Assembly (NCBI RefSeq): GCF_018255755.1 | Contig: NZ_CP073766.1 | Location: 3,534,001-3,598,000 of the forward strand | Direction of reading: 5' to 3' | Length of the DNA: 64,000 nucleotides | DNA from: Chitinophaga sp. HK235 | Lineage (GTDB): Bacteria > Bacteroidota > Bacteroidia > Chitinophagales > Chitinophagaceae | Shown: in pieces, positions 43,912 to 53,432 of the stretch | Layout: each line of letters starts with the position of its first letter | How positions within the stretch are numbered: the stretch's first letter is position 1 | Made by a program: the position numbers and the translations under genes | The notes under the pieces: model-generated | Databases searched by the model: none | What the model saw: the letters and a program-made list of their open reading frames with translations, nothing else | What the model was told of the DNA's origin: nothing

Positions 43912-44886
43912 ATGAATATTGACACTTTCTCCAAACTCCAAAAAGAAGGACTGATCAGCGAAGAGGAAATGCAACGCATTACCACCGCAGAAAACAACCG
44001 GCTTTTTTCCCTGCACTGGGAAATCAAGACAATCCTCTATCTGGGCGTATTACTCCTCAGCGGAGGCCTGGGCATCCTGGTCTACAAAAACATAGACACT
44101 ATCGGACACCAGGTAATTTTATTGTTCATTGCACTGGTATGCATAGGCAGCTATGTATACTGCTTCAAACACCGCCCCCCGTTTTCCCATGAAAAAACAG
44201 TCTCGCCCAACACATTCTACGATTATGCGTTACTGTTAGGCAGCCTCACCTTCGTTACCTTCATCGGTTACCTGCAGTTCCAATACACCGCATTTGGCAC
44301 TGCCTATGGCCTGGCTACCTTCATTCCGCTGGTAGTGTTGTTTTTTACAGCTTACTACTTTGATCATCTGGGCATCCTGTCTATGGCTATCACCAACCTG
44401 GCCGCCTGGGCCGGTATTGCCATCACACCCATGCAGATACTTTCGAAAAATGATTTCAGCAACCAAACGCTGATCTACACCGGTATCGCATTGGGAGCGG
44501 CATTGGTATTACTGGCGGAACTGTCTGCCCGCAGAAACTTCAAATCGCATTTTGCCTTCACCTACAACAACTTCGGGGTCAATATCTTTTTCATCTCGGC
44601 GCTTGCGGCCATGTGTATCTTCGACAGCCCTATCTATATGCTATGGTTCCTGCTGATAGCCGGCGCCGGATACCGCTGTTACACCTGGGCTTTCCGCGAC
44701 CGCTCCTTTTACTTCGCCTTGCTCTCAGTACTGTATATGTATTTCGGGTTAAGTATCCTGATCTTCAGATTACTCTTTTCAATCCGTAATGATGATGGCT
44801 TCATACTGGCCCTGTTTTATACCATATGCTCAGCAATAGCTGTCATCCTCCTGTTAATCAATCTCAACAAAAAAATCAAACAATGA
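43912..44886 (+). CDS. DUF2157-like integral membrane protein
   Basis: 324 residues. A soluble N-terminus (FSKLQKEGLISEEEMQRITT) precedes about nine or ten membrane helices, beginning TILYLGVLLLSGGLGILVY. This layout and the start of the first helix resemble DUF2157 proteins, whose function is unknown. The stop overlaps the start of the next membrane protein by 4 bases (ATGA), so the pair is translationally coupled and probably forms a complex. Confidence 0.75.
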   Translation: MNIDTFSKLQKEGLISEEEMQRITTAENNRLFSLHWEIKTILYLGVLLLSGGLGILVYKNIDTIGHQVILLFIALVCIGSYVYCFKHRPPFSHEKTVSPNTFYDYALLLGSLTFVTFIGYLQFQYTAFGTAYGLATFIPLVVLFFTAYYFDHLGILSMAITNLAAWAGIAITPMQILSKNDFSNQTLIYTGIALGAALVLLAELSARRNFKSHFAFTYNNFGVNIFFISALAAMCIFDSPIYMLWFLLIAGAGYRCYTWAFRDRSFYFALLSVLYMYFGLSILIFRLLFSIRNDDGFILALFYTICSAIAVILLLINLNKKIKQ

Positions 44887-46052
44887 TCGCCTGGTCTTCC
44901 ACTACGCTCGACAATCTCGACATACAAACAGAGGCGGCCAAAGCGCACCGTCAGCACTGTATCAGCAATGAAACCCTGGAAACAATCCGCAAGGCACATC
45001 CGGTCAATCTGTATACACCCAATCCCGTCATCCGGATCGGCCTCTTTATACTCACCCTTATCTGCGTCAACTTCAGCGTTGGATTTGTATTGCTTACTAC
45101 CGGTATCAACAACGAAAATGCGCTGCGTGGTGGTGTTGTATTCTGCGGATTGGTCTGCTATGGGATACTCGAATTCGCTGTTCGTGAGAAAAAATGCTAC
45201 AATTCCGGTATCAATGAAGCACTATTATGGATGGCCACCTCTTTACTCAGCACCGGTATTCTCTTTGATTTCAATTCTACGACGCCCAGCGCCACCACCA
45301 TCGCGATGGTGATGCTGTTACTCACCACACTGGCCACCCTCCGCTTTGCAGACATGGTATCGGCTGCAGGTGTTTATATCTCCCTGCTGGCATTGATTTT
45401 CCTGCAAGTACTGAAATGGGGTAATACCGGCAAAATGATCATGCCTTTTGTGATCATGGGCGTCTCCCTTGCTATTTATCTGATAGTGACCCAAGGGATC
45501 AAACGCCATGCCTTCCGGCATTACCGGAACAGTCTGACCCTCCTCCGCATCCTTTCATTGATCACCCTGTACCTGGCAGGTAACTATTATGTAGTGCGTG
45601 AAACCAGCAACACTATGTTTGACCTGCAACTTCCTCCCGGACAAGGCATTCCCGGTGGATGGATTTTCTGGATATTGACCGTGATTATTCCACTGCTGTA
45701 TCTTTATTCCGGCATCCGGAAAAAAGATGCGGTACTGCTGCGTACCGGGCTTATTTTGGTCTCCATGGTTGTTTTCACGGTGCGTTGCTATCATCATCTG
45801 GCTCCGGTGGAAATAGCCATGGTATTGGCCGGTATCATGCTCACGGGCGGCGCCTGGGCGCTGATAAAATACCTCCATACGCCTAAATACGGCTTTACCT
45901 ACAAGGAAGCCGACGAAGCCAGCATGGCAGACAGCATGAAAATAGAGTCGCTGATCATCGCACAAACCTTTACGCCTGACCAAACCCAGCCTCCCCAGAA
46001 CAACTTTGGCGGCGGTTCCGGCGGCGGCGGCGGTGCCAGTGGCGAGTTTTAG
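44883..46052 (+). CDS. Integral membrane protein with Gly-rich tail
   Basis: 389 residues from ATG 44883, coupled to the DUF2157-like gene. About ten membrane helices follow a soluble N-terminus of 60 residues (ETLETIRKAHPVNLYTPNPV). The C-terminus is a soluble segment ending in a glycine tract (NNFGGGSGGGGGASGEF), as seen in some DUF4401/TPM-associated proteins. I do not recognise a defined family. The operon context suggests joint function with the preceding protein in the inner membrane. Confidence 0.75.
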   Translation: MIAWSSTTLDNLDIQTEAAKAHRQHCISNETLETIRKAHPVNLYTPNPVIRIGLFILTLICVNFSVGFVLLTTGINNENALRGGVVFCGLVCYGILEFAVREKKCYNSGINEALLWMATSLLSTGILFDFNSTTPSATTIAMVMLLLTTLATLRFADMVSAAGVYISLLALIFLQVLKWGNTGKMIMPFVIMGVSLAIYLIVTQGIKRHAFRHYRNSLTLLRILSLITLYLAGNYYVVRETSNTMFDLQLPPGQGIPGGWIFWILTVIIPLLYLYSGIRKKDAVLLRTGLILVSMVVFTVRCYHHLAPVEIAMVLAGIMLTGGAWALIKYLHTPKYGFTYKEADEASMADSMKIESLIIAQTFTPDQTQPPQNNFGGGSGGGGGASGEF

Positions 46053-46073
46053 TACGTCACTCCTTAACACCCC

Positions 46074-46103
46074 GTTGTGCAAGGTGAAATAGCCTTGCAC
46101 AAC
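46074..46103 (+). terminator. Hairpin after the membrane-protein operon
   Basis: GTTGTGCAAGG pairs perfectly with CCTTGCACAAC. It lies 21 bases after the stop at 46052. There is no U-tract. Confidence 0.55.
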
Positions 46104-46460
46104 AGGTCCCCGGGTTAACCTGCATTGCCACTGATAAACGGCCGTACAACACGGCTTCCGGGTAGTCACATTACAAACTGATAAGCAAGGAAATGCACCC
46201 CCAGGGCTGGTCTGTATTATATCTGATAAATAAGGAAAATACGGATGTATACTGCACAACGCCCCCAGACTAATCTATATTACATATCTGAGAATGCGGC
46301 TGTATCCTGCATAATGCAGCCTCAGGCAGGTTTGTATTACCATCTGATAAACAAGAAAATGTGGCTGTATACTACACCATGCAGCACCAGGCTAGAGCTA
46401 TTTTTCAATCTGAAAACAAGTAAAAGGCGGCGTATAATACCGAACAGCCCGCTGAGCAGA
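46104..46460. repeat. Degenerate tandem repeat array in a 450-base gene-free stretch
   Basis: Between the membrane-protein operon and the tRNA-Gly array there is no credible gene. Instead about six diverged copies of a 45-65-base unit occur, each with the pattern (tg)tatta-n-atctga(ta)aa-aag-aaaat followed by tgtatactgcac. Copies start near 46110, 46154, 46206, 46269, 46326 and 46391. Short frames inside it change identity from copy to copy and look accidental. Confidence 0.55.
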
Positions 46461-46480
46461 AACCTTCAGTACAGGGCATA

Positions 46481-46509
46481 AAAAAAGCCTGATCGTTGGA
46501 TCAGGCTTT
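46481..46509 (-). terminator. Rho-independent terminator of the tRNA-Gly array
   Basis: On the reverse strand AAAGCCTGATC pairs with GATCAGGCTTT around CAAC and runs into a T-tract (TTTTTTT). It lies directly after the last tRNA. Confidence 0.9.
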
Positions 46510-46510
46510 G

Positions 46511-46583
<73 letters not shown>

Positions 46584-46637
46584 AAAAGTGACTAAGAACT
46601 GTGTTTACTGAAACGATCACTAATCATTTCAGCCTGG

Positions 46638-46710
<73 letters not shown>

Positions 46711-46764
46711 AAAAGTGACTAAGAACTGTGTTTGCTAAAACGATCATTGATCATTTCAACCTGG

Positions 46765-46837
<73 letters not shown>

Positions 46838-46915
46838 TGATAATAAAGATCTTTTTTCCCGTCTGATAACGATTCCGGCGTGTTGTTTTACCGTGTATCG
46901 TTTTTCATTGGGTTG

Positions 46916-46945
46916 CAAAGATAGGAAACGGAGTGAAAACACAAA
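46916..46945 (-). promoter_or_regulatory. Promoter of the tRNA-Gly array
   Basis: On the reverse strand TTTG (46945-46942) and TATCTTTG (46923-46916) are separated by 18 bases, matching the Bacteroidota -33/-7 arrangement. Confidence 0.6.
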
Positions 46946-47051
46946 ATTTTTTTCAAACGTTTTTCAAAAAAAATCTTGCACACTATTGTACACAACACGC
47001 TCAAACACAATACCACAGCCGCTCACAAGGCAACAAAAAATATTATAGAAT

Positions 47052-48284
47052 TTATATCGTATTCAGTCCCGCCGCCGGCTTCACAGCCTTTTTCCGGGCT
47101 TTTCGCTGTTTACCCCACCATATGTAAAAGCCTGTCACCGGCAGGGAAGCACAAATAAAACTGATGATAAAGGCCAGTATTTTACCTGGCAGCCCGCCGA
47201 TAGCACCTACATGTATATCGTAGTTCATCGCAATCAGTTTCTCCCCGCTGTTTTTCTTCCTGTATTCCTCGCGCCCCAGCAGCTTTCCGGTATATTGGTC
47301 AAACTTCAGTTCATCTGCACCAAAATAAGTATCCTTCCCTTTATATCCTCCAATCGTATGTACACCTTCGGGATACGCTGCCGGATATACGAAAACACGG
47401 TCCACGTTTTTAAGCATCGGCTGAGCTGTATTAAAAGCCATGTCCAGTGGCTGATTACCGGCACCTGCAGTTGTTTTGGCAGAAGTGTAAACAGGCGATA
47501 CCGGAGCGGTGGTAGTACCGGATGCAGCCACATATACAGCAGCTTCAAACCATTTAAACGCCCATACCATACCCGTGAGTGCAATTACCAGGGCCACCAG
47601 CAGGGAATAGAAGCCCAGCACATTATGCAGGTCGTAGTTTATCCTTTTGAAACCTGCCTTCCATTTGATTTTGAAGCTCTGGTCGCGCGCCGCTTTGGTC
47701 CAGCGTTTGGGCCACCACATAATCAACCCGGTGATCAGCAGCACCACAAAGATAACAGTGCTCCATCCCACTACAGGCTGCCCGTACCTGGTATTCAGCA
47801 GTAGGCTCCAGTGGATATTTTTAACGATGTTGAAAAAATTGTGCTTGTAGTCGATCTTCCCTGTTATCTGCCCGGTATAGGGATTCACCAGTACGGATTC
47901 GTAGTATTCCACCGCCCCGAAATAGGTGATGGCAGTATCATTGCCCTTATAGGCCATAAACTCCCAGGCCCGGTCCGGAAGACGCCAGGTGGTCATGGAA
48001 AGTATCGGTTTATCGGCTCCGAGGACTTGCTGGGCATGGTCGCGCAGCACACTCAGCGGCAACGTCTGCTCCTGCGGCACTACCTGCAACTGCCGGTGAT
48101 ATACCAGCTCATTAATTTCCCGCTGGAAAACAAACAGACAACCGGTAATACTGATAATCAGCACAATGAGGCCGGAAGCCAGTCCCAGCCACAGATGCAG
48201 CTTGTCTACCACCGTTCGTGCCATGGATTTTTTTTTGCCGGGTTTCCCTGCTTCCTTCTTTTTCGGTTGGGTCATTGTTTTCAT
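47052..48284 (-). CDS. PepSY-associated transmembrane protein
   Basis: 410 residues. Four main membrane helices are visible (LWLGLASGLIVLIISITGCL, then GWSTVIFVVLLITGLIMWWP, LGFYSLLVALVIALTGMVWA, and near the end ILAFIISFICASLPVTGFYI). PepSY-like periplasmic stretches lie between (DKPILSMTTWRLPDRAWEF). The typical first-helix motif LHLWLGL is present. Such proteins are often ferric-reductase-like partners of TonB siderophore receptors. Here no receptor is adjacent, so the role is uncertain. Confidence 0.87.
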   Translation of the reverse strand: MKTMTQPKKKEAGKPGKKKSMARTVVDKLHLWLGLASGLIVLIISITGCLFVFQREINELVYHRQLQVVPQEQTLPLSVLRDHAQQVLGADKPILSMTTWRLPDRAWEFMAYKGNDTAITYFGAVEYYESVLVNPYTGQITGKIDYKHNFFNIVKNIHWSLLLNTRYGQPVVGWSTVIFVVLLITGLIMWWPKRWTKAARDQSFKIKWKAGFKRINYDLHNVLGFYSLLVALVIALTGMVWAFKWFEAAVYVAASGTTTAPVSPVYTSAKTTAGAGNQPLDMAFNTAQPMLKNVDRVFVYPAAYPEGVHTIGGYKGKDTYFGADELKFDQYTGKLLGREEYRKKNSGEKLIAMNYDIHVGAIGGLPGKILAFIISFICASLPVTGFYIWWGKQRKARKKAVKPAAGLNTI

Positions 48285-48550
48285 AAAGCCTGGCCGGGAA
48301 TATCCGGCGCTGCAAAAATCATAGGTTATCAGCTCCGGACCTGCTCTTATCGGGAATATTATTTGCGCAATGAGGAAAAGAAACGGAAGGAGGGAGTAAC
48401 CGGTTAAACGTAGGGGTGATAGTCCGGCTTGTCTTTAAAAGTCCCGTTACCAGGGGTATACAGACTGTTCTGCAGCCCTCATGAATCCGAAGATGCCCCA
48501 CCTCCACCGAGATGCCAACATGAACACAAAACCATAGGGAGATGCCAACA

Positions 48551-48574
48551 AAAAAGGCTGACCAATGGTCAGCC
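48551..48574 (-). terminator. Rho-independent terminator of the small membrane protein gene
   Basis: On the reverse strand GGCTGACC-ATT-GGTCAGCC is followed by TTTTTTGT. It lies 28 bases past the stop at 48602. Confidence 0.85.
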
Positions 48575-48601
48575 CCGGATAATTATGTAAAAGCAGTATG
48601 C

Positions 48602-48802
48602 TTATTTATATTTTGGATTGTACAAGGAACTTTCCTGCACGGTCACCTCAGGTTTACCTTGATATTTGTGCTTATAAAGATTGTAGCAACCTCCCAGTGT
48701 GAATGCCACGATACAAAACAGGCCCACGTAATAGAGGAAGCGGGAGCGGGAAACCCTGTTACGGGTGATGTCATTCTTGTTTTCTATAGTGTTATGTTCC
48801 AT
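48602..48802 (-). CDS. Small single-span membrane protein
   Basis: 66 residues with one helix (YYVGLFCIVAFTLGGCYNLY, about 24-43), a polar N-terminus rich in Asn and Arg, and a polar tail (YQGKPEVTVQESSLYNPKYK). It has its own terminator and a clear start. I do not recognise it. It could be a lipoprotein only if Cys39 were the lipid site, which the long N-terminus makes unlikely. Confidence 0.6.
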   Translation of the reverse strand: MEHNTIENKNDITRNRVSRSRFLYYVGLFCIVAFTLGGCYNLYKHKYQGKPEVTVQESSLYNPKYK

Positions 48803-48878
48803 ATTCAGATTATTTCCGGTGCAAACCTAATAAATATTTTGGATTTATCTATCCGCTAAAACAGATATTTTGTCAATA

Positions 48879-49898
48879 TCATATCAGCTCGGAGAATTTT
48901 TTGTGTCTCAGGAAATAATACCGCCAGATCATGATACCATGGAATACTCCTTTCATCCGCATGAGTTTCATTTCCGGCAGGTTATCCTGTTTAACATACT
49001 TTTTCCGCCACCGGCAATAGTCGCGGTAGGCGCGGTAGATGGCCGCCATATCCCTGGGTTTGCCGGACACCAGGCTTTTCACAGCCGCCAGGATGTCCAG
49101 GAAAAAACGCTGAAAAAGCACGATCCAGCGGTCTTCACTATGCAGGTTCTTCCACAGCATCATCAGGTTGTTGCGGAAGTTAAGATATAGCTTGCGGGGG
49201 TTGCCTTGCGGCAGGCTGCCACCACCTACGTGGAATACTTTGGAACCGGGGCAATAGCAGATCCGGTAACCGGCCCGCTGCAGGCGCCAGCACAGATCCA
49301 CCTCTTCCATATGGGCAAAGAAGTCGCGGTCAAATCCGCCTACCTCATGAAAACAGGCCGAACGGATAAACAACGCTGCACCGGTAGCCCAGAAAATATC
49401 CTGTGCATCATCGTACTGGCCTTTATCTTTTTCGGTAGTATACAGAATACGTCCCCGGCAAAAAGTATAGCCCAGAACGTCCATCCAGCCGCCGGCAGCA
49501 CCGGCGTACTCAAACTCGTCGGGCTGATGATAGGCCCGCATCTTAGGCTGACAGGCAGCAATACGCGGGTCGGATTCCATCAGGGTCACCACCGGCTCTA
49601 TCCATCCCGGCTCTACTTCCACATCCTGATTCAGCAACACATATATATCAGCCTTCACATGGGCCAGGGCTTCATTATAACCACCGGCAAAACCATCATT
49701 CGCAGGGTTTCGGATAATACTGACCGCCGGATAATGCGCCTGTACAAACGCCACACTGTCGTCTGTAGAAGCATTGTCGGCCAGCACCAGCTGCAGATTA
49801 CCATACGTAGAGCGGCACACCGAGGGCAGGAACTTCTCCAGGAAAGCCTTCCCGTTCCAATTTAAAATAACAACTGCAACTGACGGCAATATGGGCAA
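48879..49898 (-). CDS. Glycosyltransferase family 2 protein
   Basis: 339 residues from a TTG at 49898, the only start in reach of VAVVILNWNGKAFLEKFLPS. The GT-A fold shows VLADNASTDDSV, NDGFAGGYNEAL, the divalent-metal stretch LLNQDVEVEPGW and the late acidic motif HMEEVDLCWRLQRAGY. It resembles rhamnosyltransferase-type GT2 enzymes (WbbL-like) that extend surface glycans. No membrane span is obvious apart from an amphipathic C-terminal part. No other glycan genes are adjacent. Confidence 0.9.
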   Translation of the reverse strand: MPILPSVAVVILNWNGKAFLEKFLPSVCRSTYGNLQLVLADNASTDDSVAFVQAHYPAVSIIRNPANDGFAGGYNEALAHVKADIYVLLNQDVEVEPGWIEPVVTLMESDPRIAACQPKMRAYHQPDEFEYAGAAGGWMDVLGYTFCRGRILYTTEKDKGQYDDAQDIFWATGAALFIRSACFHEVGGFDRDFFAHMEEVDLCWRLQRAGYRICYCPGSKVFHVGGGSLPQGNPRKLYLNFRNNLMMLWKNLHSEDRWIVLFQRFFLDILAAVKSLVSGKPRDMAAIYRAYRDYCRWRKKYVKQDNLPEMKLMRMKGVFHGIMIWRYYFLRHKKFSELI

Positions 49899-50016
49899 CG
49901 GATATTACGTTTATGCGTGAACAATTAATTTAAGAGATGCAAATATGCAACAAAGGATTCTAATATTTGCTAATCATACAGAATCATCAAAGCGGAATAA
50001 GGCTTAAATTAGATTT

Positions 50017-51165
50017 ATGTTTAAACAATATATCGGGTGGAAGTTCGTACTGGCCTCCATAGCAGTGCTCATCATCGTGACCACAATATGGTTTGCCAGC
50101 AGCTTGTCGAGAAAAATTCAGGATGAAGAACGAAAAAAAGTAGCCACCTGGGTAGAAGCCAACCGGGAACTCCTCAAATCCGATTCAGACGCCAATCTCA
50201 ACCTCGCCGTGGAAATCGTGACCACCAATACCACCATCCCACTGATCCTCACCGACGAACAAGGCACCATCCGCGACAGCCGTAACCTCGACTCCATCCG
50301 CATCGCACAAAATCCTCAATACCTGAAAGAACAGTTGATCGCCTTCAAAAAACAGCATCCTCCCTTTATCATGGAAGTGGATGCCCGCCATAAACTGTAC
50401 AACTACATCTACTACGGCGACTCCCTCATACTCAAACAGGTGCGGTACTACCCCTATGTTCAGCTGCTGGTGGTAACACTCTTCATCGCCCTCGTGTTGT
50501 TTGCACTCTCCAGCACCAACAGAGCCACCCAAAACCAGGTATGGGTAGGTCTTGCCAAGGAAACAGCCCACCAGCTGGGCACCCCGCTGTCCTCCATGGA
50601 AGCGTGGCTGGAAATACTCCGGGAAAATGAAGCCAACCAGATGATGGTCACCGAACTGGCCAAAGATGTGGACCGCCTTAAACTGATCACCGACCGCTTC
50701 TCCAAAATAGGCAGCGTCCCCAAACTGGAAGAAAGGGATGTACTCGAACAACTGGAAAACATGGTGGCCTACATCCGTAAAAGAGCACCACAGAAAGTAT
50801 TCTTCTCCATACATACCACCGAAAAGGAACTGCCGGTAATGATCTCTCCCCCGCTCTTCGACTGGGTAGTGGAGAACCTCTTAAAAAACGCGCTGGATGC
50901 CATGGAAGGAAGCGGCAAAATAGATATCTACATAGAAAATCATCCCACTTTCGTCACCATCGATATCTCAGATACCGGCAAGGGCATTCCTAAAATGAAC
51001 TTCGAAAAAGTGTTCAAGCCAGGCTTCAGTACCAAAAAAAGAGGTTGGGGTTTGGGCCTCTCCCTGGCCAAAAGAATCATCGAAGAATACCATAAAGGAA
51101 GACTTTTTGTAAAATCTTCAGAAATAAATAAAGGCACTACTTTCCGCATCCTGCTTAGAAAGTAG
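50017..51165 (+). CDS. Sensor histidine kinase (no adjacent response regulator)
   Basis: 382 residues. Two membrane helices (about 8-28 and 147-165) enclose a periplasmic sensor of about 115 residues. The H-box is ETAHQLGTPLSSMEAWLEIL, N-box VVENLLKNALDAMEG, G1 SDTGKGIPK, and G2 RGWGLGLSLAKRI. All motifs are intact. Input is unknown. The neighbours are a glycosyltransferase on the other strand and a tRNA, so the cognate regulator must lie elsewhere. Confidence 0.93.
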   Translation: MFKQYIGWKFVLASIAVLIIVTTIWFASSLSRKIQDEERKKVATWVEANRELLKSDSDANLNLAVEIVTTNTTIPLILTDEQGTIRDSRNLDSIRIAQNPQYLKEQLIAFKKQHPPFIMEVDARHKLYNYIYYGDSLILKQVRYYPYVQLLVVTLFIALVLFALSSTNRATQNQVWVGLAKETAHQLGTPLSSMEAWLEILRENEANQMMVTELAKDVDRLKLITDRFSKIGSVPKLEERDVLEQLENMVAYIRKRAPQKVFFSIHTTEKELPVMISPPLFDWVVENLLKNALDAMEGSGKIDIYIENHPTFVTIDISDTGKGIPKMNFEKVFKPGFSTKKRGWGLGLSLAKRIIEEYHKGRLFVKSSEINKGTTFRILLRK

Positions 51166-51272
51166 CCGATTTTTACCCCGCTGTGGAAAATACATTTTTG
51201 AGAAAAAGCATAAATAAATTTGCTTATTTCTAAAAAGCCCTTATTTTTGCAGCCCATTCTACCAGAAAAGAT

Positions 51273-51356
51273 GCGAAGGTGGCGAAATTGGTAGACGCGC
51301 TACTTTGAGGTGGTAGTGCCTGAAAGGGCTTGAGAGTTCGAATCTCTTCCTTCGCA
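51273..51356 (+). tRNA. tRNA-Leu (anticodon GAG)
   Basis: 84 bases with a class II variable arm. The acceptor arm GCGAAGG pairs with CCTTCGC and discriminator A. The anticodon stem CTACT/GGTAG holds the loop TTGAGGT, giving anticodon GAG. The T-loop is GAGTTCGAATCTC. A terminator follows 11 bases later. Confidence 0.95.
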
Positions 51357-51367
51357 CGACTTGCTAA

Positions 51368-51396
51368 AACCCCGCTCCAGGAGCGGGGTTTTTTGT
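51368..51396 (+). terminator. Rho-independent terminator of tRNA-Leu
   Basis: AACCCCGCTC-CAG-GAGCGGGGTT followed by TTTTG and more T. The stem is perfect. Confidence 0.92.
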
Positions 51397-51482
51397 TTTT
51401 ATACAGCAACAGACACTCAAACAGTTAAATCACTTACAGGAGGATGCACCCGGATTTGCGAACTTCATAGAAATTAATTCTT

Positions 51483-51815
51483 ATGAAAAAGCTTATTTCA
51501 TCTTTCCTGCTAATCCTCTTTCTTGGTGGCAGTAGTTTTACTACGCTAAAGAACTACAAAACAACTGCTCAGACCAATAATGAATCCACCATTCGAAGAT
51601 GGGACCTCTATAGTTTCGTTGTACAGGATGTAAATGGTAATTATGTAACGCTGGCCGATATATACATCAATAACATACATGCAGATTATGTATATAGTGG
51701 ATTTGGTACAGTAAGAGCGAATATAGGTGACTCATATTCTATTGTTGACAATACCAACAACATTTCTGCTTCTGGTACAATCACAACCAAATTAACATTT
51801 GTAACCCTACATTAA
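51483..51815 (+). CDS. Small exported protein of unknown function
   Basis: 110 residues. A signal peptide (MKKLISSFLLILFLGGSSFT) is followed by a beta-rich domain (WDLYSFVVQDVNGNYVTLAD, IGDSYSIVDNTNNISASGTI). The DNA is more AT-rich than the neighbouring genes. I do not recognise the family; the short size and strands suggest an Ig-like or carboxypeptidase-regulatory-like fold. It has no operon partner. Confidence 0.65.
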   Translation: MKKLISSFLLILFLGGSSFTTLKNYKTTAQTNNESTIRRWDLYSFVVQDVNGNYVTLADIYINNIHADYVYSGFGTVRANIGDSYSIVDNTNNISASGTITTKLTFVTLH

Positions 51816-52012
51816 CACACCCACACACAAACAACTGAAATTCATATTCTTACAATAAATTTCAATTGTTATTATGTTAACTACTTTTCGCTTCTTAACA
51901 ATTCCTTCATTTTTTCTTAACAACCGGCTAATAATAAAAACTGAATTTAGCCATACCCCAGACAGGAAAAAGAGACTATAACTTTTACCATTGTTTGTTT
52001 CACCATGCGTAC

Positions 52013-52043
52013 TGGAAGGAAGTAGTATTCCTTCCATTTTTTT
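52013..52043 (+). terminator. Rho-independent terminator about 200 bases past the small exported protein
   Basis: TGGAAGGAA and TTCCTTCCA are perfect arms around a 6-base loop and run into TTTTTTT. It may end the upstream gene with a long 3' untranslated region, or a separate small RNA. Confidence 0.8.
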
Positions 52044-52100
52044 ATTCCCATCAGGCAAACTTTCTAAACCCTATCTTTACATAATTTTTGTACTGAGATT

Positions 52101-53393
52101 ATGGGAACATCTATTACCTGTCCCAATTGCAAACACCAGTTTGTCATGGAGGATGCTTTTGCAGCAGACATTGAAAAGGAAATGAGGGGGAAAATGGAAG
52201 CTGAATGGCGCAGGCGCCTGGATTCCCTGCAGGCCGAAAAAAACTCCCTGCTTTCCGAAAAAACAAAGATGGCGCAGGAACGCCAGCAGATAGAAACGCT
52301 CAGACTTCAACAGGAAGACGAGATCAGCAAAAGGGTGCTGGCAGAGAAAAAACATCTGCAGGACACCCTGGCGGAAGACCTGCGCAAATCCATTTCCGCT
52401 GATTTCGACAACCAGGTAGCCCTGCTCCGCGAAGCCAACCAGGAACAGGAAGCCAGGCTGAAAGAAGCCCGCAGACAGGAATTGGAATTTCTCCGGAAAG
52501 AACAGGAAATGAAAAGCAGGGAACAGGAAATGGAACTCCAGCTCCAGAAAAAACTGCTCGAATCACGCAATGAACTGGCAGAAAAAATCCGCCGGGAAGA
52601 AGCAGAACGCAACAGCCTTAAAGATACCGAATACCAGCTGCGTATGCGCGAGCTGGAAAAACAACTGGAAGACCAGCGTAAACTGGCCGAAGAGATGAAA
52701 CGCCGCGCTGAACAAGGCTCTTCACAGCTGCAGGGAGAAGTACAGGAACTCGTTCTGGAAGAAATGCTCCGCAGCACTTTCCCGTTCGACGAAGTAACGC
52801 CTGTAGGCAAAGGTGTAAGAGGAGCAGATTGTGTTCAGCTGGTACGTAATTCCCTGGGCCAGGAATGTGGCCGCATCATCTACGAAAGTAAAAGGACCAA
52901 GGAATTTGCACGCGACTGGGTCGAAAAACTGAAAGCCGATATGCGCAGCCAGGGCGTGGATGTGGCCATCCTCGTTACCCAAACCATGCCCAAAGACATG
53001 GAGCGTTTCGGAGAAAAAGACGGCGTATGGATCTGTACCTTCTCCGAAGTAAAAGCGCTGGCTTATATCCTGCGGGATGGTATCATTAAGATCGCTGCCA
53101 GTGTACGCACCCAGGAAAATAAAGGCGACAAAATGCACATGCTCTATGGTTACCTTACCAGCATTGAATTTGCTGAACAATGGAAAGCCATCAGAGAAGG
53201 TTTTATGTCGATGAAATTATCGATACAACGCGAACGCGACGCCATGGAAAAACTCTGGAAAGCCCGCGAAAAACAACTTGAAAAAGTATTACTCAACGCT
53301 GCCCATATAAAAGGCTCTATCGAAGGTATCGCCGGCAGCGACTCCGTAGATCTCAAACTACTGGAAGACGCCGCCGATGAAATACTGGAATAA
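52101..53393 (+). CDS. DUF2130 domain-containing protein
   Basis: 430 residues. A short zinc-ribbon-like N-terminus (ITCPNCKHQF, one CxxC pair) leads into a long coiled coil (about 20-215, rich in Glu, Gln, Lys and Arg). The C-terminal DUF2130 domain begins at GEVQELVLEEMLRSTFPFDE and includes GADCVQLVRNSLGQECGRII and YESKRTKEFARDWVEKLKAD. DUF2130 resembles restriction-endonuclease-like folds (the E-x-K in YESKR) but its function is not established. It is cytoplasmic and single-gene. Confidence 0.92.
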   Translation: MGTSITCPNCKHQFVMEDAFAADIEKEMRGKMEAEWRRRLDSLQAEKNSLLSEKTKMAQERQQIETLRLQQEDEISKRVLAEKKHLQDTLAEDLRKSISADFDNQVALLREANQEQEARLKEARRQELEFLRKEQEMKSREQEMELQLQKKLLESRNELAEKIRREEAERNSLKDTEYQLRMRELEKQLEDQRKLAEEMKRRAEQGSSQLQGEVQELVLEEMLRSTFPFDEVTPVGKGVRGADCVQLVRNSLGQECGRIIYESKRTKEFARDWVEKLKADMRSQGVDVAILVTQTMPKDMERFGEKDGVWICTFSEVKALAYILRDGIIKIAASVRTQENKGDKMHMLYGYLTSIEFAEQWKAIREGFMSMKLSIQRERDAMEKLWKAREKQLEKVLLNAAHIKGSIEGIAGSDSVDLKLLEDAADEILE

Positions 53394-53432
53394 CCTTTAA
53401 ACCTAATTGTTTTCAAATCGTCTCACTAACCT

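Noticed and set aside
46245..46481. 78-codon forward frame within the degenerate repeats
   Set aside because: Its repeats do not keep one protein pattern from copy to copy, and it ends in the tRNA terminator.
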